Position numbers and translations under genes: made by a program. Shown here piece by piece: positions 53,672 through 61,936 of a DNA stretch of 64,000 nucleotides. The DNA comes from Cereibacter johrii (lineage in GTDB: Bacteria; Pseudomonadota; Alphaproteobacteria; Rhodobacterales; Rhodobacteraceae): contig NZ_MABH01000163.1 in NCBI RefSeq assembly GCF_001720585.1, positions 1-64,000 on the forward strand. The letters are read 5' to 3'. Below the pieces are notes generated by a model. It ran no database searches. It worked only from the letters and a program-made list of their open reading frames with translations, and was not told the origin of the DNA. The first letter of the stretch is position 1, and the number at the start of each line of letters is the position of its first letter.

Positions 53672-54379
53672 TCAGCGCCACTCGACCTCGCCCAGGAAGA
53701 TGTAGCCCGCGCCATAGATCGTCTTGATGAGCGTGGGGTTGCGCGGGTCCTCGCCCAGCTTCGTGCGCAGGCGCGAGATCCGCACATCCATCGCCCGGTC
53801 GAAGCTCTCGCCCGCGGCGCCGCCGAGGCTCTCCTGCATCTGCGCCCGCGAGATCAGCCGCCGCGGACTTTCGAGAAAGAGCCGCAGCACCTCGCCCTCG
53901 GCATGGGAGAAGGCGACCTCCGCCCCGTCGCAGGCCACGAGGAGGTAGCGGTCGAAATGCGCGGTCCAGCCGGAGAAATGCGCCGTCTGGGTGGCGGGCT
54001 GGCTCTCGCCGCGGCCCTTCCTCAGCCGGGCGCGGACCCGCGCCACCACCTCGGCCGGATCGAAGGGCTTGATGATATAGTCGTCGGCGCCGAGCTCGAG
54101 GCCCGTCACCCGGTCCTGCACCTGCGCGCGGCCCGAGACGATGATGATGGCCGCCCCCGATTCGAGGGCGAGCCGGTGGACGACGGCCAGCCCGTCGCGG
54201 TCGGGAAGGCCCAGATCGACAAGGCAGACGTCGGGCGCGCGCCGCTTCAGCGCCGCCTCGAATTCGGTCGCGCGGCCGAAGGCGGTGGTCTGGAAGCCCG
54301 CCTCCTCGAGGGCCAGGGCCAGCATCCGGCGGATCTCGGGCTCGTCGTCGAGGATGGCCACGAGGGGGGCGCGGCTCAT
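53672..54379 (-). CDS. OmpR-family response regulator
   Basis: 235 residues. The receiver domain spans about 5-120: acidic DDEPE near 11-15, the phospho-acceptor Asp in CLVDLGLPDRDG near 52-63, and the conserved Lys in DDYIIKPFDP near 98-107. The C-terminal winged helix runs to RISRLRTKLGEDPRNPTLIK and YGAGYIF near 222. It overlaps the kinase gene by four bases (ATGA), so the two form one two-component system, probably acting on the divergent ligase/transporter operon. Confidence 0.92.
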   Translation of the reverse strand: MSRAPLVAILDDEPEIRRMLALALEEAGFQTTAFGRATEFEAALKRRAPDVCLVDLGLPDRDGLAVVHRLALESGAAIIIVSGRAQVQDRVTGLELGADDYIIKPFDPAEVVARVRARLRKGRGESQPATQTAHFSGWTAHFDRYLLVACDGAEVAFSHAEGEVLRLFLESPRRLISRAQMQESLGGAAGESFDRAMDVRISRLRTKLGEDPRNPTLIKTIYGAGYIFLGEVEWR

Positions 54380-56298
54380 GCGGGGGCTCCGAGGCAGGCG
54401 GCGAGATCCGCCGCATCGAAGGGCTTGGCCAGAACCGGCGCCAGCGCCTCGGCGCGCGCGCGGCGCGCGTCGCCCGCGGGCAGCGAGGTCATGAGGACGA
54501 GCCGCGCCGCCCCCGCGCGCCCGGCCAGCGCCTCGGCCAGATCGAGCCCCGAGAGGCGGCCCGGCAGATTCACGTCCGACAGGACGAGCCCCACCCCCGG
54601 CAGGTCGAGAAGCGTCAGCGCCTCGTCGGCACTGGCGGCCTCGATCACGCTGTGACCTCCGGCGCAGAGCATCCCGCGCACGGTCTCGCGGATGTCGGGA
54701 TCGTCCTCCACGAGCAGAACGAGCATCGGGGGCACGGCCTCGTCTGCCCGCCGCAGCGGCAGGCGGAGCTGAACGGCCGCCCCGCCGCCCGGGCGGTTGC
54801 CGAGACGCACCGTGCCGCCCGCGAGCTTGATCTGGTCGTAGACCATCGAGAGACCGAGGCCCGAGCCCATGCCGCCCTTGGTGGTGAAGAACGGATCGAG
54901 CGCCCGTTCGAGCGCCGCCTCGGTGAAGCCCGGCCCGTCATCCTCGACGAGGATCTCGATCCAGGCGTCGCGCACGGGGCGCGCCGTCAGGCGGATGGTG
55001 CCGCCCGCGGGCCCGATCGCGTCGCGCGCATTCAGGATGAGGTTCAGCGCCGCATCCTGCAGCCCGCCCGCATCGAGCATCACCGGCGGGATCGGCTCGG
55101 GCATGACGATCTCGAGCGCCACCCCCTCGGGCAGGGTCGGGCCTGCCATGAGCCGCAGGTCGGCAAGGAACCGCGCGAGCTCCGTGGCGGTGGGCTTCAG
55201 CGCCCGCTTGCCCGAGATCGAGGCGATCTGGTCGAGAAGCCCGCCCCCGCGCCGCGCCGCGGCCACCGTGGCCGCGACGAGCTGGCGGCCCTCCTCGGGC
55301 AGGTCCATCCGCTCGAGCCGGCCCTGCAGCCCGAGGATGACGGTCAGCAGGTTGGCGAAATCGTGGGCGAGCCCCGAGGTGAGCTGCGCCGTCAGCTCGC
55401 GCTTGCGGGTCTGGATCAGCGCCTCGCGCGCCTGCGTCTCGGCGGTGACATCCATCGACAGGATATAGACGCCATTGATCGGCCCGCAGCCGGTGCGGTC
55501 GGGGGTGAAGGCCGCGCGGATGCGCGAGCCGCTGTCCTCGTCGGAGAATTCGAGCACCGAGGCCTCGCCCTCGAGGGCGCGGAGAAGGCACGGGCGGATG
55601 CGGGCGAAGAGCCCCTCGCCCAGGGCCTCGCGCCCCGAGAGGCCCAGGATGTCGGACGGCCGGCCCGGGATCACCTGCGACAGGCGCCGGTTGGAATAGG
55701 TATAGCGCAGGTCGCGGCCGACATGGGCGATGTGGGCAGGCATCATCTCGGTGGTCAGGCGGGTGCGCGCCTCCATCTCGGTCAGCTCGCGCTGCGCCTC
55801 TTCCAGCGCGGCATTGGTCGCGGCGAGCGCCCGGTTGGCCTGCGCCAGCCGTTCGGCATGGGCCAGCACCTCGCCCGACAGAACCTCGGACCGCGCGCGC
55901 AGCAGGCTCTCCTGCAGCTTGATCTCGGTGATGTCGGTATAGACCGTCACCCAGCCGCCCTGCGGCAGCGGCGCGCCCTCGACCGAGATCCAGCGCCCGG
56001 AGGTCCGCTCGCGCTCCATGTAATGCGGCTGGAAGGTGCGGGCGGCGGCGACGCGGATGCGCACGGCCTCCTCGGCATCCTCGACGGGGCCGTATTCGCC
56101 GCGCTCGACGAGATAGCGGATCGTCTCGGTGAAATCCGCCCCGGAACTGGCCAGCCGCTCGGGCAGGTCGAACATCTCGCGGAAGCGGCGGTTCCAGACC
56201 GCGAGCTTGAGGTCGCTGTCATAGATCGACAGCGCCTGCTGGATCAGGTTCAGCCCCGCCCGCGTGAGCGGCTCGAGCGGCTCGTCTCTCTCCGGCAT
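54376..56298 (-). CDS. PAS-domain hybrid sensor histidine kinase
   Basis: 640 residues with no membrane helix, so cytoplasmic. PAS_7-type domain about 15-130 (LSIYDSDLKLAVWNRRFREM near 23-42), coiled coil 130-185, second PAS about 190-300, phospho-acceptor His in SGLAHDFANLLTVILG near 318-333, then HATPase with NLILNARDAIG, DDGPGF and GSGLGLSMVYDQ. A C-terminal receiver domain spans about 530-640 (LLVEDDPDIRE, LSDVNLPG). The receiver may allow a phosphorelay to the adjacent OmpR-type regulator. GGAGGATG precedes the ATG at 56298. The ligand is unknown. Confidence 0.92.
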   Translation of the reverse strand: MPERDEPLEPLTRAGLNLIQQALSIYDSDLKLAVWNRRFREMFDLPERLASSGADFTETIRYLVERGEYGPVEDAEEAVRIRVAAARTFQPHYMERERTSGRWISVEGAPLPQGGWVTVYTDITEIKLQESLLRARSEVLSGEVLAHAERLAQANRALAATNAALEEAQRELTEMEARTRLTTEMMPAHIAHVGRDLRYTYSNRRLSQVIPGRPSDILGLSGREALGEGLFARIRPCLLRALEGEASVLEFSDEDSGSRIRAAFTPDRTGCGPINGVYILSMDVTAETQAREALIQTRKRELTAQLTSGLAHDFANLLTVILGLQGRLERMDLPEEGRQLVAATVAAARRGGGLLDQIASISGKRALKPTATELARFLADLRLMAGPTLPEGVALEIVMPEPIPPVMLDAGGLQDAALNLILNARDAIGPAGGTIRLTARPVRDAWIEILVEDDGPGFTEAALERALDPFFTTKGGMGSGLGLSMVYDQIKLAGGTVRLGNRPGGGAAVQLRLPLRRADEAVPPMLVLLVEDDPDIRETVRGMLCAGGHSVIEAASADEALTLLDLPGVGLVLSDVNLPGRLSGLDLAEALAGRAGAARLVLMTSLPAGDARRARAEALAPVLAKPFDAADLAACLGAPA

Positions 56299-56425
56299 CC
56301 CGCATCCTCCCGCCTCTTGGCTAGCACCGGGCCCCCGTCCGGCGGAAGGGGCATCCGCGCGGAAGGCCGCCGCGTCACTCCGCCCCCGGGGCGGGCCCGT
56401 CGAGATTGGTTGGCCGAAGGGGAGA

Positions 56426-56488
56426 CCGGAGGGGACTGGAGGGGCTGGAGGGGCTGGAGGGGCTGGAGGGGCTGGAGGGGCTGGAGGG
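56426..56488. repeat. Nine-base minisatellite (CTGGAGGGG), about six to seven copies
   Basis: CTGGAGGGG is repeated in perfect register from 56436 to 56480, with a sixth copy ending in GGGA and a degenerate copy (CCGGAGGGGA) before it. The plus strand offers runs of four G separated by five bases, so a G-quadruplex is possible. It lies upstream of the sensor-kinase start. Confidence 0.92.
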
Positions 56489-56492
56489 AGGT

Positions 56493-56527
56493 GCCGGTTG
56501 CGGGGGCATCGAACCCCCGCAACCGGC
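56493..56527. repeat. Perfect 14-bp hairpin with T-loop-like apex
   Basis: GCCGGTTGCGGGGG and CCCCCGCAACCGGC pair perfectly around CATCGAA. Read on the minus strand, the GGGGG-TTCGATG-CCCCC top resembles a tRNA T-arm on an acceptor-like stem, but no other tRNA part is present. No U-run follows on either strand. Confidence 0.7.
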
Positions 56528-56747
56528 GCTGCCGCGGACAGAGCCGGGCGGCCGGTCACGCCCGTCCGATTCGTGCGCGGGCAGTATTGCGGAACCGGAT
56601 GCGCTGAGGGGCTGAGGGTCGAGGGGCCTAGAGCTCATGACCCGGGGGGAGACGGCGGGAAAGCCGCAGCCGGCGGGGGCGCGCCGCGGGGCGGAGGCGC
56701 GACAAGACGGCGGGAGCCGGGACGGCGCACCCCCCGGCCTGTTACAA

Positions 56748-56784
56748 TTCGCAAGGATTGCGAAAAAGTCGCGCAACCATTGCG
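56748..56784. promoter_or_regulatory. Two adjacent palindromes upstream of the acyl-CoA ligase gene
   Basis: TTCGCAA-GGA-TTGCGAA (56748-56764) and CGCAA-CCA-TTGCG (56772-56784) are perfect dyads with the same three-base spacer, and their centres are 22 bases apart, about two DNA turns. This is the layout of a cooperative operator, about 100 bases before the ligase ATG. The core resembles TTTGCAA-type sites of short-chain acyl-CoA regulators, but the match is loose. Confidence 0.5.
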
Positions 56785-56881
56785 GGCGAGGCTCCTCGGG
56801 CGAAGGGCGGGATCGCCAAGAATCCTCCCCTCGCCCGACCGACCCCGGAGGAGGGGGCCGGTCGCACCAGGGAGGAGTGGA

Positions 56882-58843
56882 ATGGCCGAAACGGGGGACC
56901 TCGTCTCGATTCCGGCGCTGCTGCACAGGAACGCTGCCGCGTTCCCGCGCCAGCCCGCCTATCGGGAGAAGGAATTCGGCATCTGGCAGGTCTGGAGCTG
57001 GGCGGAGGCGGCGTCCGAGATCCGCGCCATCGCGCTGGGCTTCCTCGCGCTCGGGTTGCAGCGGGGCGACCATGTGGCGGTGGTGGGGCGCAATCGCCCG
57101 GCGCTCTACTGGTCGATGGTCGCGGCGCAGATGTGCGGCGCGGTGCCCGTGCCGCTCTATCAGGACGCGGTGGCCGAGGAGATGGTCTATGTGCTCGACC
57201 ATTGCGGCGCGCGCTTCGTCATCTGCGGCGATCAGGAGCAGGTCGACAAGGTCATCGAGGTGCAGGACCGGATCCACCACATCGAGCAGGTGGTCTATGT
57301 CGACAAGCGGGGCATGCGGAAATACGACCATTCCCGCATGAACTGGCTCGAGGATGTGGTGGCCGAGGGGCGCGCGGCCCATCGCCGCTTCGACGAGGAG
57401 CTCGACGGCCGGATCGCCGAGCTCGACTACGACTCGACCTGCGTGATGCTCTACACGTCGGGGACGACCGGCAAGCCCAAGGGCGTGGTCCTGTCGAACC
57501 GCAACATCATCGAGACCTCGAAGAATTCCGTTGCGTTCGACGGCCTCCGCCCCGGCGACGAGGTGCTGGCCTATCTGCCGATGGCGTGGGTCGGCGATTT
57601 CATCTTCTCGGTCGGTCAGGCGATGTGGACGGGCTTCTGCGTGAACTGCCCCGAGAGCGCGACCACCATGATGAACGATCTGCGCGAGATCGGGCCCACC
57701 TATTTCTTCGCCCCGCCGCGCGTCTTCGAGGGCCAGCTCACCAATGTGATGATCCGGATGGAGGATGCGGGCCGGATCAAGAAGGCGCTCTTCCGGCACT
57801 ATATGGAGGTCGCCCGCCGGGTGGGCCCCGCGATCCTCGACGGCAGGCCCGTGAGCACGGCCGACCGGATCGCCTACTGGATCGGCGACAAGCTGATCTA
57901 CGGGCCGCTGAAGAACACGCTCGGCTTCTCGCGCGTGCGGGTGGGCTATACGGCGGGCGAGGCCATCGGGCCGGAGATCTTCGACTTCTACCGCTCGCTC
58001 GGCATCAACCTGAAGCAGCTCTACGGCCAGACCGAAGCCTCGGTCTTCATCACCCAGCAACCCGACGGGCAGGTGCGCTCGGATACGGTGGGCGTGCCCT
58101 CGCCCGGCGTGGAGGTGCGGATCGCCGAGACGGGCGAGGTCTTCTACCGCTCGCCCGGCACCTTCGTGGCCTATTACAAGAACCCCGAGAGCACCGCCTC
58201 GACCAAGGATGCCGAGGGCTGGGTCGCCACGGGCGACGCGGGCTTCTTCGAGGAAGCGACCGGCCACCTGCGGATCATCGACCGCGCCAAGGACGTGGGC
58301 AAGATGGCCGACGGGCGGCTCTTCGCGCCGAAATATGTCGAGAACAAGCTGAAGTTCTACCCCTCGATCCTCGAGGCCGTGGTCTTCGGCAACGGACGCG
58401 AGCGCTGTACCGCCTTCCTCAACATCGACCTCGCCGCCGTGGGCAACTGGGCCGAGCGCAACAACATCGCCTATTCCTCCTATCAGGAGCTGGCGGGCCA
58501 CCCCAAGGTCTACGACATGATGAAGGGCCATGTGGAGGAGGTGAACCGCTCCATCGCCGAGGATCCGATGCTGTCGGGCTGCCAGGTCCACCGCTTCCTG
58601 ATCCTGCACAAGGAGCTCGACGCCGACGACGGCGAGATGACCCGCACCCGCAAGGTGCGCCGCAAGGTCATCGAGGAGAAATACCACGACCTGATCGCCG
58701 CGCTCTACGACGGGCGGACCAGCATCCACACCGAAACCGAGGTCACCTACGAGGACGGCCGCAAGGGCGCGATCCGCGCCACGCTGAGGATCGAGGACGC
58801 CGCCACCCACGGCGCCTCCGCGCAGAGGATGGCTGCCGAATGA
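56882..58843 (+). CDS. AMP-dependent acyl-CoA synthetase (long-chain FadD-like)
   Basis: 653 residues. It activates a carboxylic acid to its CoA thioester via an acyl-AMP. The AMP-binding motif MLYTSGTTGKPKGVVLSNRN lies near 190-209, YGQTEASVFITQQ near 381-393 and the GWVATGDAGFFEE block near 447-459. An RTRKVRRKVIEEKY stretch near the end replaces the usual Lys motif region. GGAGGAG lies before the ATG at 56882. Its stop overlaps the ABC-ATPase gene start (ATGA), so substrate import and CoA activation are coupled. Substrate is probably an aliphatic or aromatic acid. Confidence 0.9.
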   Translation: MAETGDLVSIPALLHRNAAAFPRQPAYREKEFGIWQVWSWAEAASEIRAIALGFLALGLQRGDHVAVVGRNRPALYWSMVAAQMCGAVPVPLYQDAVAEEMVYVLDHCGARFVICGDQEQVDKVIEVQDRIHHIEQVVYVDKRGMRKYDHSRMNWLEDVVAEGRAAHRRFDEELDGRIAELDYDSTCVMLYTSGTTGKPKGVVLSNRNIIETSKNSVAFDGLRPGDEVLAYLPMAWVGDFIFSVGQAMWTGFCVNCPESATTMMNDLREIGPTYFFAPPRVFEGQLTNVMIRMEDAGRIKKALFRHYMEVARRVGPAILDGRPVSTADRIAYWIGDKLIYGPLKNTLGFSRVRVGYTAGEAIGPEIFDFYRSLGINLKQLYGQTEASVFITQQPDGQVRSDTVGVPSPGVEVRIAETGEVFYRSPGTFVAYYKNPESTASTKDAEGWVATGDAGFFEEATGHLRIIDRAKDVGKMADGRLFAPKYVENKLKFYPSILEAVVFGNGRERCTAFLNIDLAAVGNWAERNNIAYSSYQELAGHPKVYDMMKGHVEEVNRSIAEDPMLSGCQVHRFLILHKELDADDGEMTRTRKVRRKVIEEKYHDLIAALYDGRTSIHTETEVTYEDGRKGAIRATLRIEDAATHGASAQRMAAE

Positions 58844-59664
58844 ATGCGCTCGACGTGACGATGGACGAAACCGGCGCCGACGAGCGCCGCATCGGCGGCG
58901 TGCTGATGGAGATGAAGAACATCACGCTCCGCTTCGGCGGCGTGAAGGCGATCACCGACATCAGCTTCGACATCCGCGAGGGCGAGATCCGCGCCATCAT
59001 CGGGCCGAACGGGGCCGGCAAATCCTCGATGCTGAACGTGATCTCGGGCTTCTACGTCCCGCAGGAGGGCGAGGTCTGGTTCCGCGGAAAGCGGCGGCCG
59101 CAGATGAAGCCCTATGAGGTGGCCCAGCAGGGCATCGCCCGTACCTTCCAGAACATCGCCCTCTTCGAGGGGATGAGCGTGCTCGACAACATCATGACCG
59201 GCCGCCTCACGCTGATGAAGACCGGCCTCTGGAGCCAGGCGCTCTGGTGGGGCCGCGCGCAGGCCGAGGAGGTCGAGCATCGCGCCAAGGTCGAGAGGAT
59301 CATCGACTTCCTCGAGATCCAGCATATCCGCAAGACGCCCGTGGGCCGCCTGCCCTATGGCCTGAAGAAACGCGTGGAGCTTGCCCGCGCGCTGGCCACC
59401 GAGCCGAAGCTCCTGCTTCTCGACGAGCCGATGGCCGGCATGAACGTCGAGGAGAAGGAGGACATGTGCCGCTTCATCCTCGACACGAACGACGAGTTCG
59501 GCACGACCATCGCCCTGATCGAACATGACATGGGCGTGGTCATGGATCTCTCGGACCGCGTCGTGGTGATGGATTACGGCAAGAAGATCGGCGACGGCAC
59601 GCCCGACGAGATCCGCAGCAACAAGGCCGTGATCGACGCCTATCTGGGGGTGCAGCATGACTGA
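58840..59664 (+). CDS. LIV-type ABC transporter ATPase (LivG family)
   Basis: 274 residues. Walker A is GPNGAGKSSMLN near 53-64, the ABC signature region reads GRLPYGLKKRVELARAL near 169-185 (LPYGL instead of LSGGQ, typical for LivG), and Walker B is LLLLDEPMAG near 190-199. The first 20 residues are an Asp/Glu-rich extension before the ATPase domain. It overlaps both the ligase gene and a small downstream frame, showing tight translational coupling. Confidence 0.9.
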   Translation: MNALDVTMDETGADERRIGGVLMEMKNITLRFGGVKAITDISFDIREGEIRAIIGPNGAGKSSMLNVISGFYVPQEGEVWFRGKRRPQMKPYEVAQQGIARTFQNIALFEGMSVLDNIMTGRLTLMKTGLWSQALWWGRAQAEEVEHRAKVERIIDFLEIQHIRKTPVGRLPYGLKKRVELARALATEPKLLLLDEPMAGMNVEEKEDMCRFILDTNDEFGTTIALIEHDMGVVMDLSDRVVVMDYGKKIGDGTPDEIRSNKAVIDAYLGVQHD

Positions 59665-59818
59665 GGCCCCGATCCACGGCGCGCGCCTGCTCGAGGTGCC
59701 GCACCCGCGGCTTCTGACCGACGCGCCGCTGCTGCGCCTGCGAGCGGAAGCCCCGTCCCCCCGCGCCCCGTCCGCCCCGTTCCCGCCCGCTGCCGAGGAG
59801 GCGCCCGATGCTGCCTGA
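59657..59818 (+). CDS. Putative 53-residue coupling ORF between livG- and livH-type genes
   Basis: The frame starts in an ATG inside the end of the ATPase gene (overlap 8 bases) and ends in a TGA 11 bases inside the livH-type gene, so it exactly bridges an otherwise 143-base gap. Its product is Pro/Ala/Leu-rich (TEAPIHGARLLEVPHPRLL at the N-terminus, then PSPRAPSAPFPP) with no recognised domain. It may be a real small protein or only a device for carrying ribosomes to the permease start. The downstream GAGGAGGCG inside it is the livH-type ribosome site. Confidence 0.45.
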   Translation: MTEAPIHGARLLEVPHPRLLTDAPLLRLRAEAPSPRAPSAPFPPAAEEAPDAA

Positions 59819-60797
59819 CCAGCTTGTCTTCGCCATGGAAGTCACCCTGAACGGCCTGATGGCCGGGGTGATGTATGCGCTCGTGGCGCTCGGCTTCGTG
59901 CTGATCTTCAAGGCCTCGGGCATCTTCAACTATGCGCAGGGGGTGCTCGCGCTCTTTGCCGCGCTGACGCTGGTCGGCCTGCAGAACGGCCAGATCCCCT
60001 TCGCCCATCTCATCAACGCGGCCTTCGGCACCGACCTGCACAGCTTCGGCTGGACCCTGCCCGCGGCTCTGGCCATCGCCCTCACCGCGCTCGTGATGGT
60101 GGGCCTCGCCTGGGCCATCGAGCGGCTGATCCTGAAGCATCTGGTGAACCAGGAGCCGATCATCCTCTTCATGGCGACCATCGGGCTCGCCTATTTCCTC
60201 GAGGGGCTGGGCGACGTCATGTGGGGCGCGGACATCAAGACGCTCGACGTGGGCCTGCCGCAGGGCATCTCGGAGGGGATCGAGGCCGTCACGGCCGAGT
60301 GGTTCGGCTACGGCTTCTTCATCGACAGGCTCGACATCGTGGCGACGCTGGTCGCGGCGGCGCTGGTCGCGGCGCTCACGCTCTTCTCGCAATATACCAA
60401 ATACGGCCGTGCGCTCCGCGCCGTGGCCGACGACCATCAGGCGGCGCTGTCGGTCGGCATCTCGCTCCGCTTCGTCTGGGTGCTGGTCTGGTCGATCGCG
60501 GGCTTCGTGGCCCTCATCGCGGGCATCATGTGGGGCGCGAAGTCGGGCGTGCAATTCTCGCTCTCGCTCATCGCGCTGAAGGCGCTGCCCGTTCTCATGC
60601 TCGGCGGCTTCACCTCGATCCCCGGCGCCATCGTGGGCGGGCTCATCATCGGCATGGGCGAGAAGCTGTTCGAGTTCTTCGCGGGCCCCCTGATCGGCGG
60701 CGCGACCGAGAACTGGTTCGCCTATGTGCTCGCACTCCTGTTCCTCGTCTTCCGGCCGCAGGGCCTGTTCGGCGAACGCATCATCGAGAGGGTCTGA
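59808..60797 (+). CDS. LIV-type ABC transporter permease (LivH family)
   Basis: 329 residues, about eight to nine membrane helices. GLMAGVMYALVALGFVLIFKASG near 16-38 and the EAA-like RAVADDHQAALSVGIS near 204-219 are family marks. It is one of two membrane components of a branched-chain-amino-acid-type importer. It starts within the small bridging frame and ends three bases before the LivM-type gene. GAGGAGG precedes the ATG. Confidence 0.9.
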   Translation: MLPDQLVFAMEVTLNGLMAGVMYALVALGFVLIFKASGIFNYAQGVLALFAALTLVGLQNGQIPFAHLINAAFGTDLHSFGWTLPAALAIALTALVMVGLAWAIERLILKHLVNQEPIILFMATIGLAYFLEGLGDVMWGADIKTLDVGLPQGISEGIEAVTAEWFGYGFFIDRLDIVATLVAAALVAALTLFSQYTKYGRALRAVADDHQAALSVGISLRFVWVLVWSIAGFVALIAGIMWGAKSGVQFSLSLIALKALPVLMLGGFTSIPGAIVGGLIIGMGEKLFEFFAGPLIGGATENWFAYVLALLFLVFRPQGLFGERIIERV

Positions 60798-60800
60798 TCC

Positions 60801-61877
60801 ATGCTTTACCGTGAAGCGGGCGAGTTCAAGACGAGCTACGCGCAGGACAGCCAGACCTTCCCGATCTGGTGGGACCGGCTCTGGTATCAGGTGGCGCTGG
60901 TGGTGGGCTTCGCCATCCTGCCCTTCGTCATCAACGACTACTGGGCCAATGCCGTGGTCGTGCCCTTCCTGATCTATGCGATCGCGGCCATCGGGCTCAA
61001 CATCCTGACGGGCTACTGCGGGCAGGTGAGCCTCGGGACGGGGGGCTTCATGGCGGTGGGGGCCTATGCGGTCTACAAGCTGATGACCGCCTTTCCCGAC
61101 GTGCCGATCCTGATCCATGTGATCCTCGCGGGCGCCATCACCGCGGGCGTGGGGGTGCTCTTCGGCCTGCCCTCGCTCAGGATCAAGGGCTTCTATCTGG
61201 CCGTCGCCACGCTCGCCGCGCAGTTCTTCCTCGTCTGGCTCTTCAACAAGGTGCCGTGGTTCTACAACTACTCGGCCTCGGGCCAGATCACCGCGCCCGA
61301 GCGGACCATGTTCGGCATCGCGGTGACGGGGGCCAACACGCCCGCCTGGGCCAAGTATCTCTTCTGCGCGGCCTTCCTCTTCGCGCTGGCTTGGATCGCG
61401 CGGAACCTCACGCGCGGCACCATCGGCCGGAAGTGGATGGCGATCCGCGACATGGACATCGCGGCCGAGATCATCGGGGTGAACCCGCTCACGACCAAGC
61501 TCTCCGCCTTCGCGGTCTCGTCCTTCTTCATCGGCATCGCGGGCGCGCTGTTCTTCGCGGTCTATCTCGGCGCGGCCGAGGTGGGCGAGGCCTTCGGGAT
61601 CCAGAAGTCCTTCCTCATTCTCTTCATGATCATCATCGGGGGTCTCGGCAGCATCTTCGGCAGCTTCGCGGGCGCGGCCTTCCTCGTGCTCCTGCCGGTC
61701 TTTCTCAAGAACGTGCTGGTGGGCGGACTGGGCTGGCCCTCGGACCTCGCCGCCCACATCGAGCTCATGATCGTGGGCGCGCTCATCATCGGATTTCTCA
61801 TCCTCGAGCCGCACGGGCTGGCCCAGCTCTGGCGCGTGCTCAAGGAGAAGCTGCGACTGTGGCCCTTCCCGCACTGA
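60801..61877 (+). CDS. LIV-type ABC transporter permease (LivM family)
   Basis: 358 residues with about ten membrane helices. LNILTGYCGQVSLGTGGFMAVGAYA near 66-90 and the coupling region RKWMAIRDMDIAAEIIGVNPL near 211-231 are typical of LivM. It has a longer N-terminal cytoplasmic segment (about 30 residues) than usual. It is three bases after the LivH-type gene. Confidence 0.9.
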   Translation: MLYREAGEFKTSYAQDSQTFPIWWDRLWYQVALVVGFAILPFVINDYWANAVVVPFLIYAIAAIGLNILTGYCGQVSLGTGGFMAVGAYAVYKLMTAFPDVPILIHVILAGAITAGVGVLFGLPSLRIKGFYLAVATLAAQFFLVWLFNKVPWFYNYSASGQITAPERTMFGIAVTGANTPAWAKYLFCAAFLFALAWIARNLTRGTIGRKWMAIRDMDIAAEIIGVNPLTTKLSAFAVSSFFIGIAGALFFAVYLGAAEVGEAFGIQKSFLILFMIIIGGLGSIFGSFAGAAFLVLLPVFLKNVLVGGLGWPSDLAAHIELMIVGALIIGFLILEPHGLAQLWRVLKEKLRLWPFPH

Positions 61878-61936
61878 TGCGGGGGCGGCCGGACGAAGGC
61901 CGGGACAACCGGCAAGGACCAACGGGAGGAGTGTCC

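Larger units (their letters stand above)
56299..56881. other. Gene-free divergent region between kinase and acyl-CoA ligase genes
   Basis: About 580 bases holding a 9-bp minisatellite (56426-56488), a perfect 14-bp hairpin (56493-56527) and two neighbouring palindromes (56748-56764, 56772-56784) close to the ligase gene. Frames crossing it are Pro/Gly-rich artefacts. It should contain the promoters of both divergent operons. Confidence 0.7.

Noticed and set aside
56493-56527. A tRNA gene
   Set aside because: Only a T-arm/acceptor-like hairpin is visible; there is no D-arm, anticodon arm or CCA-type end.
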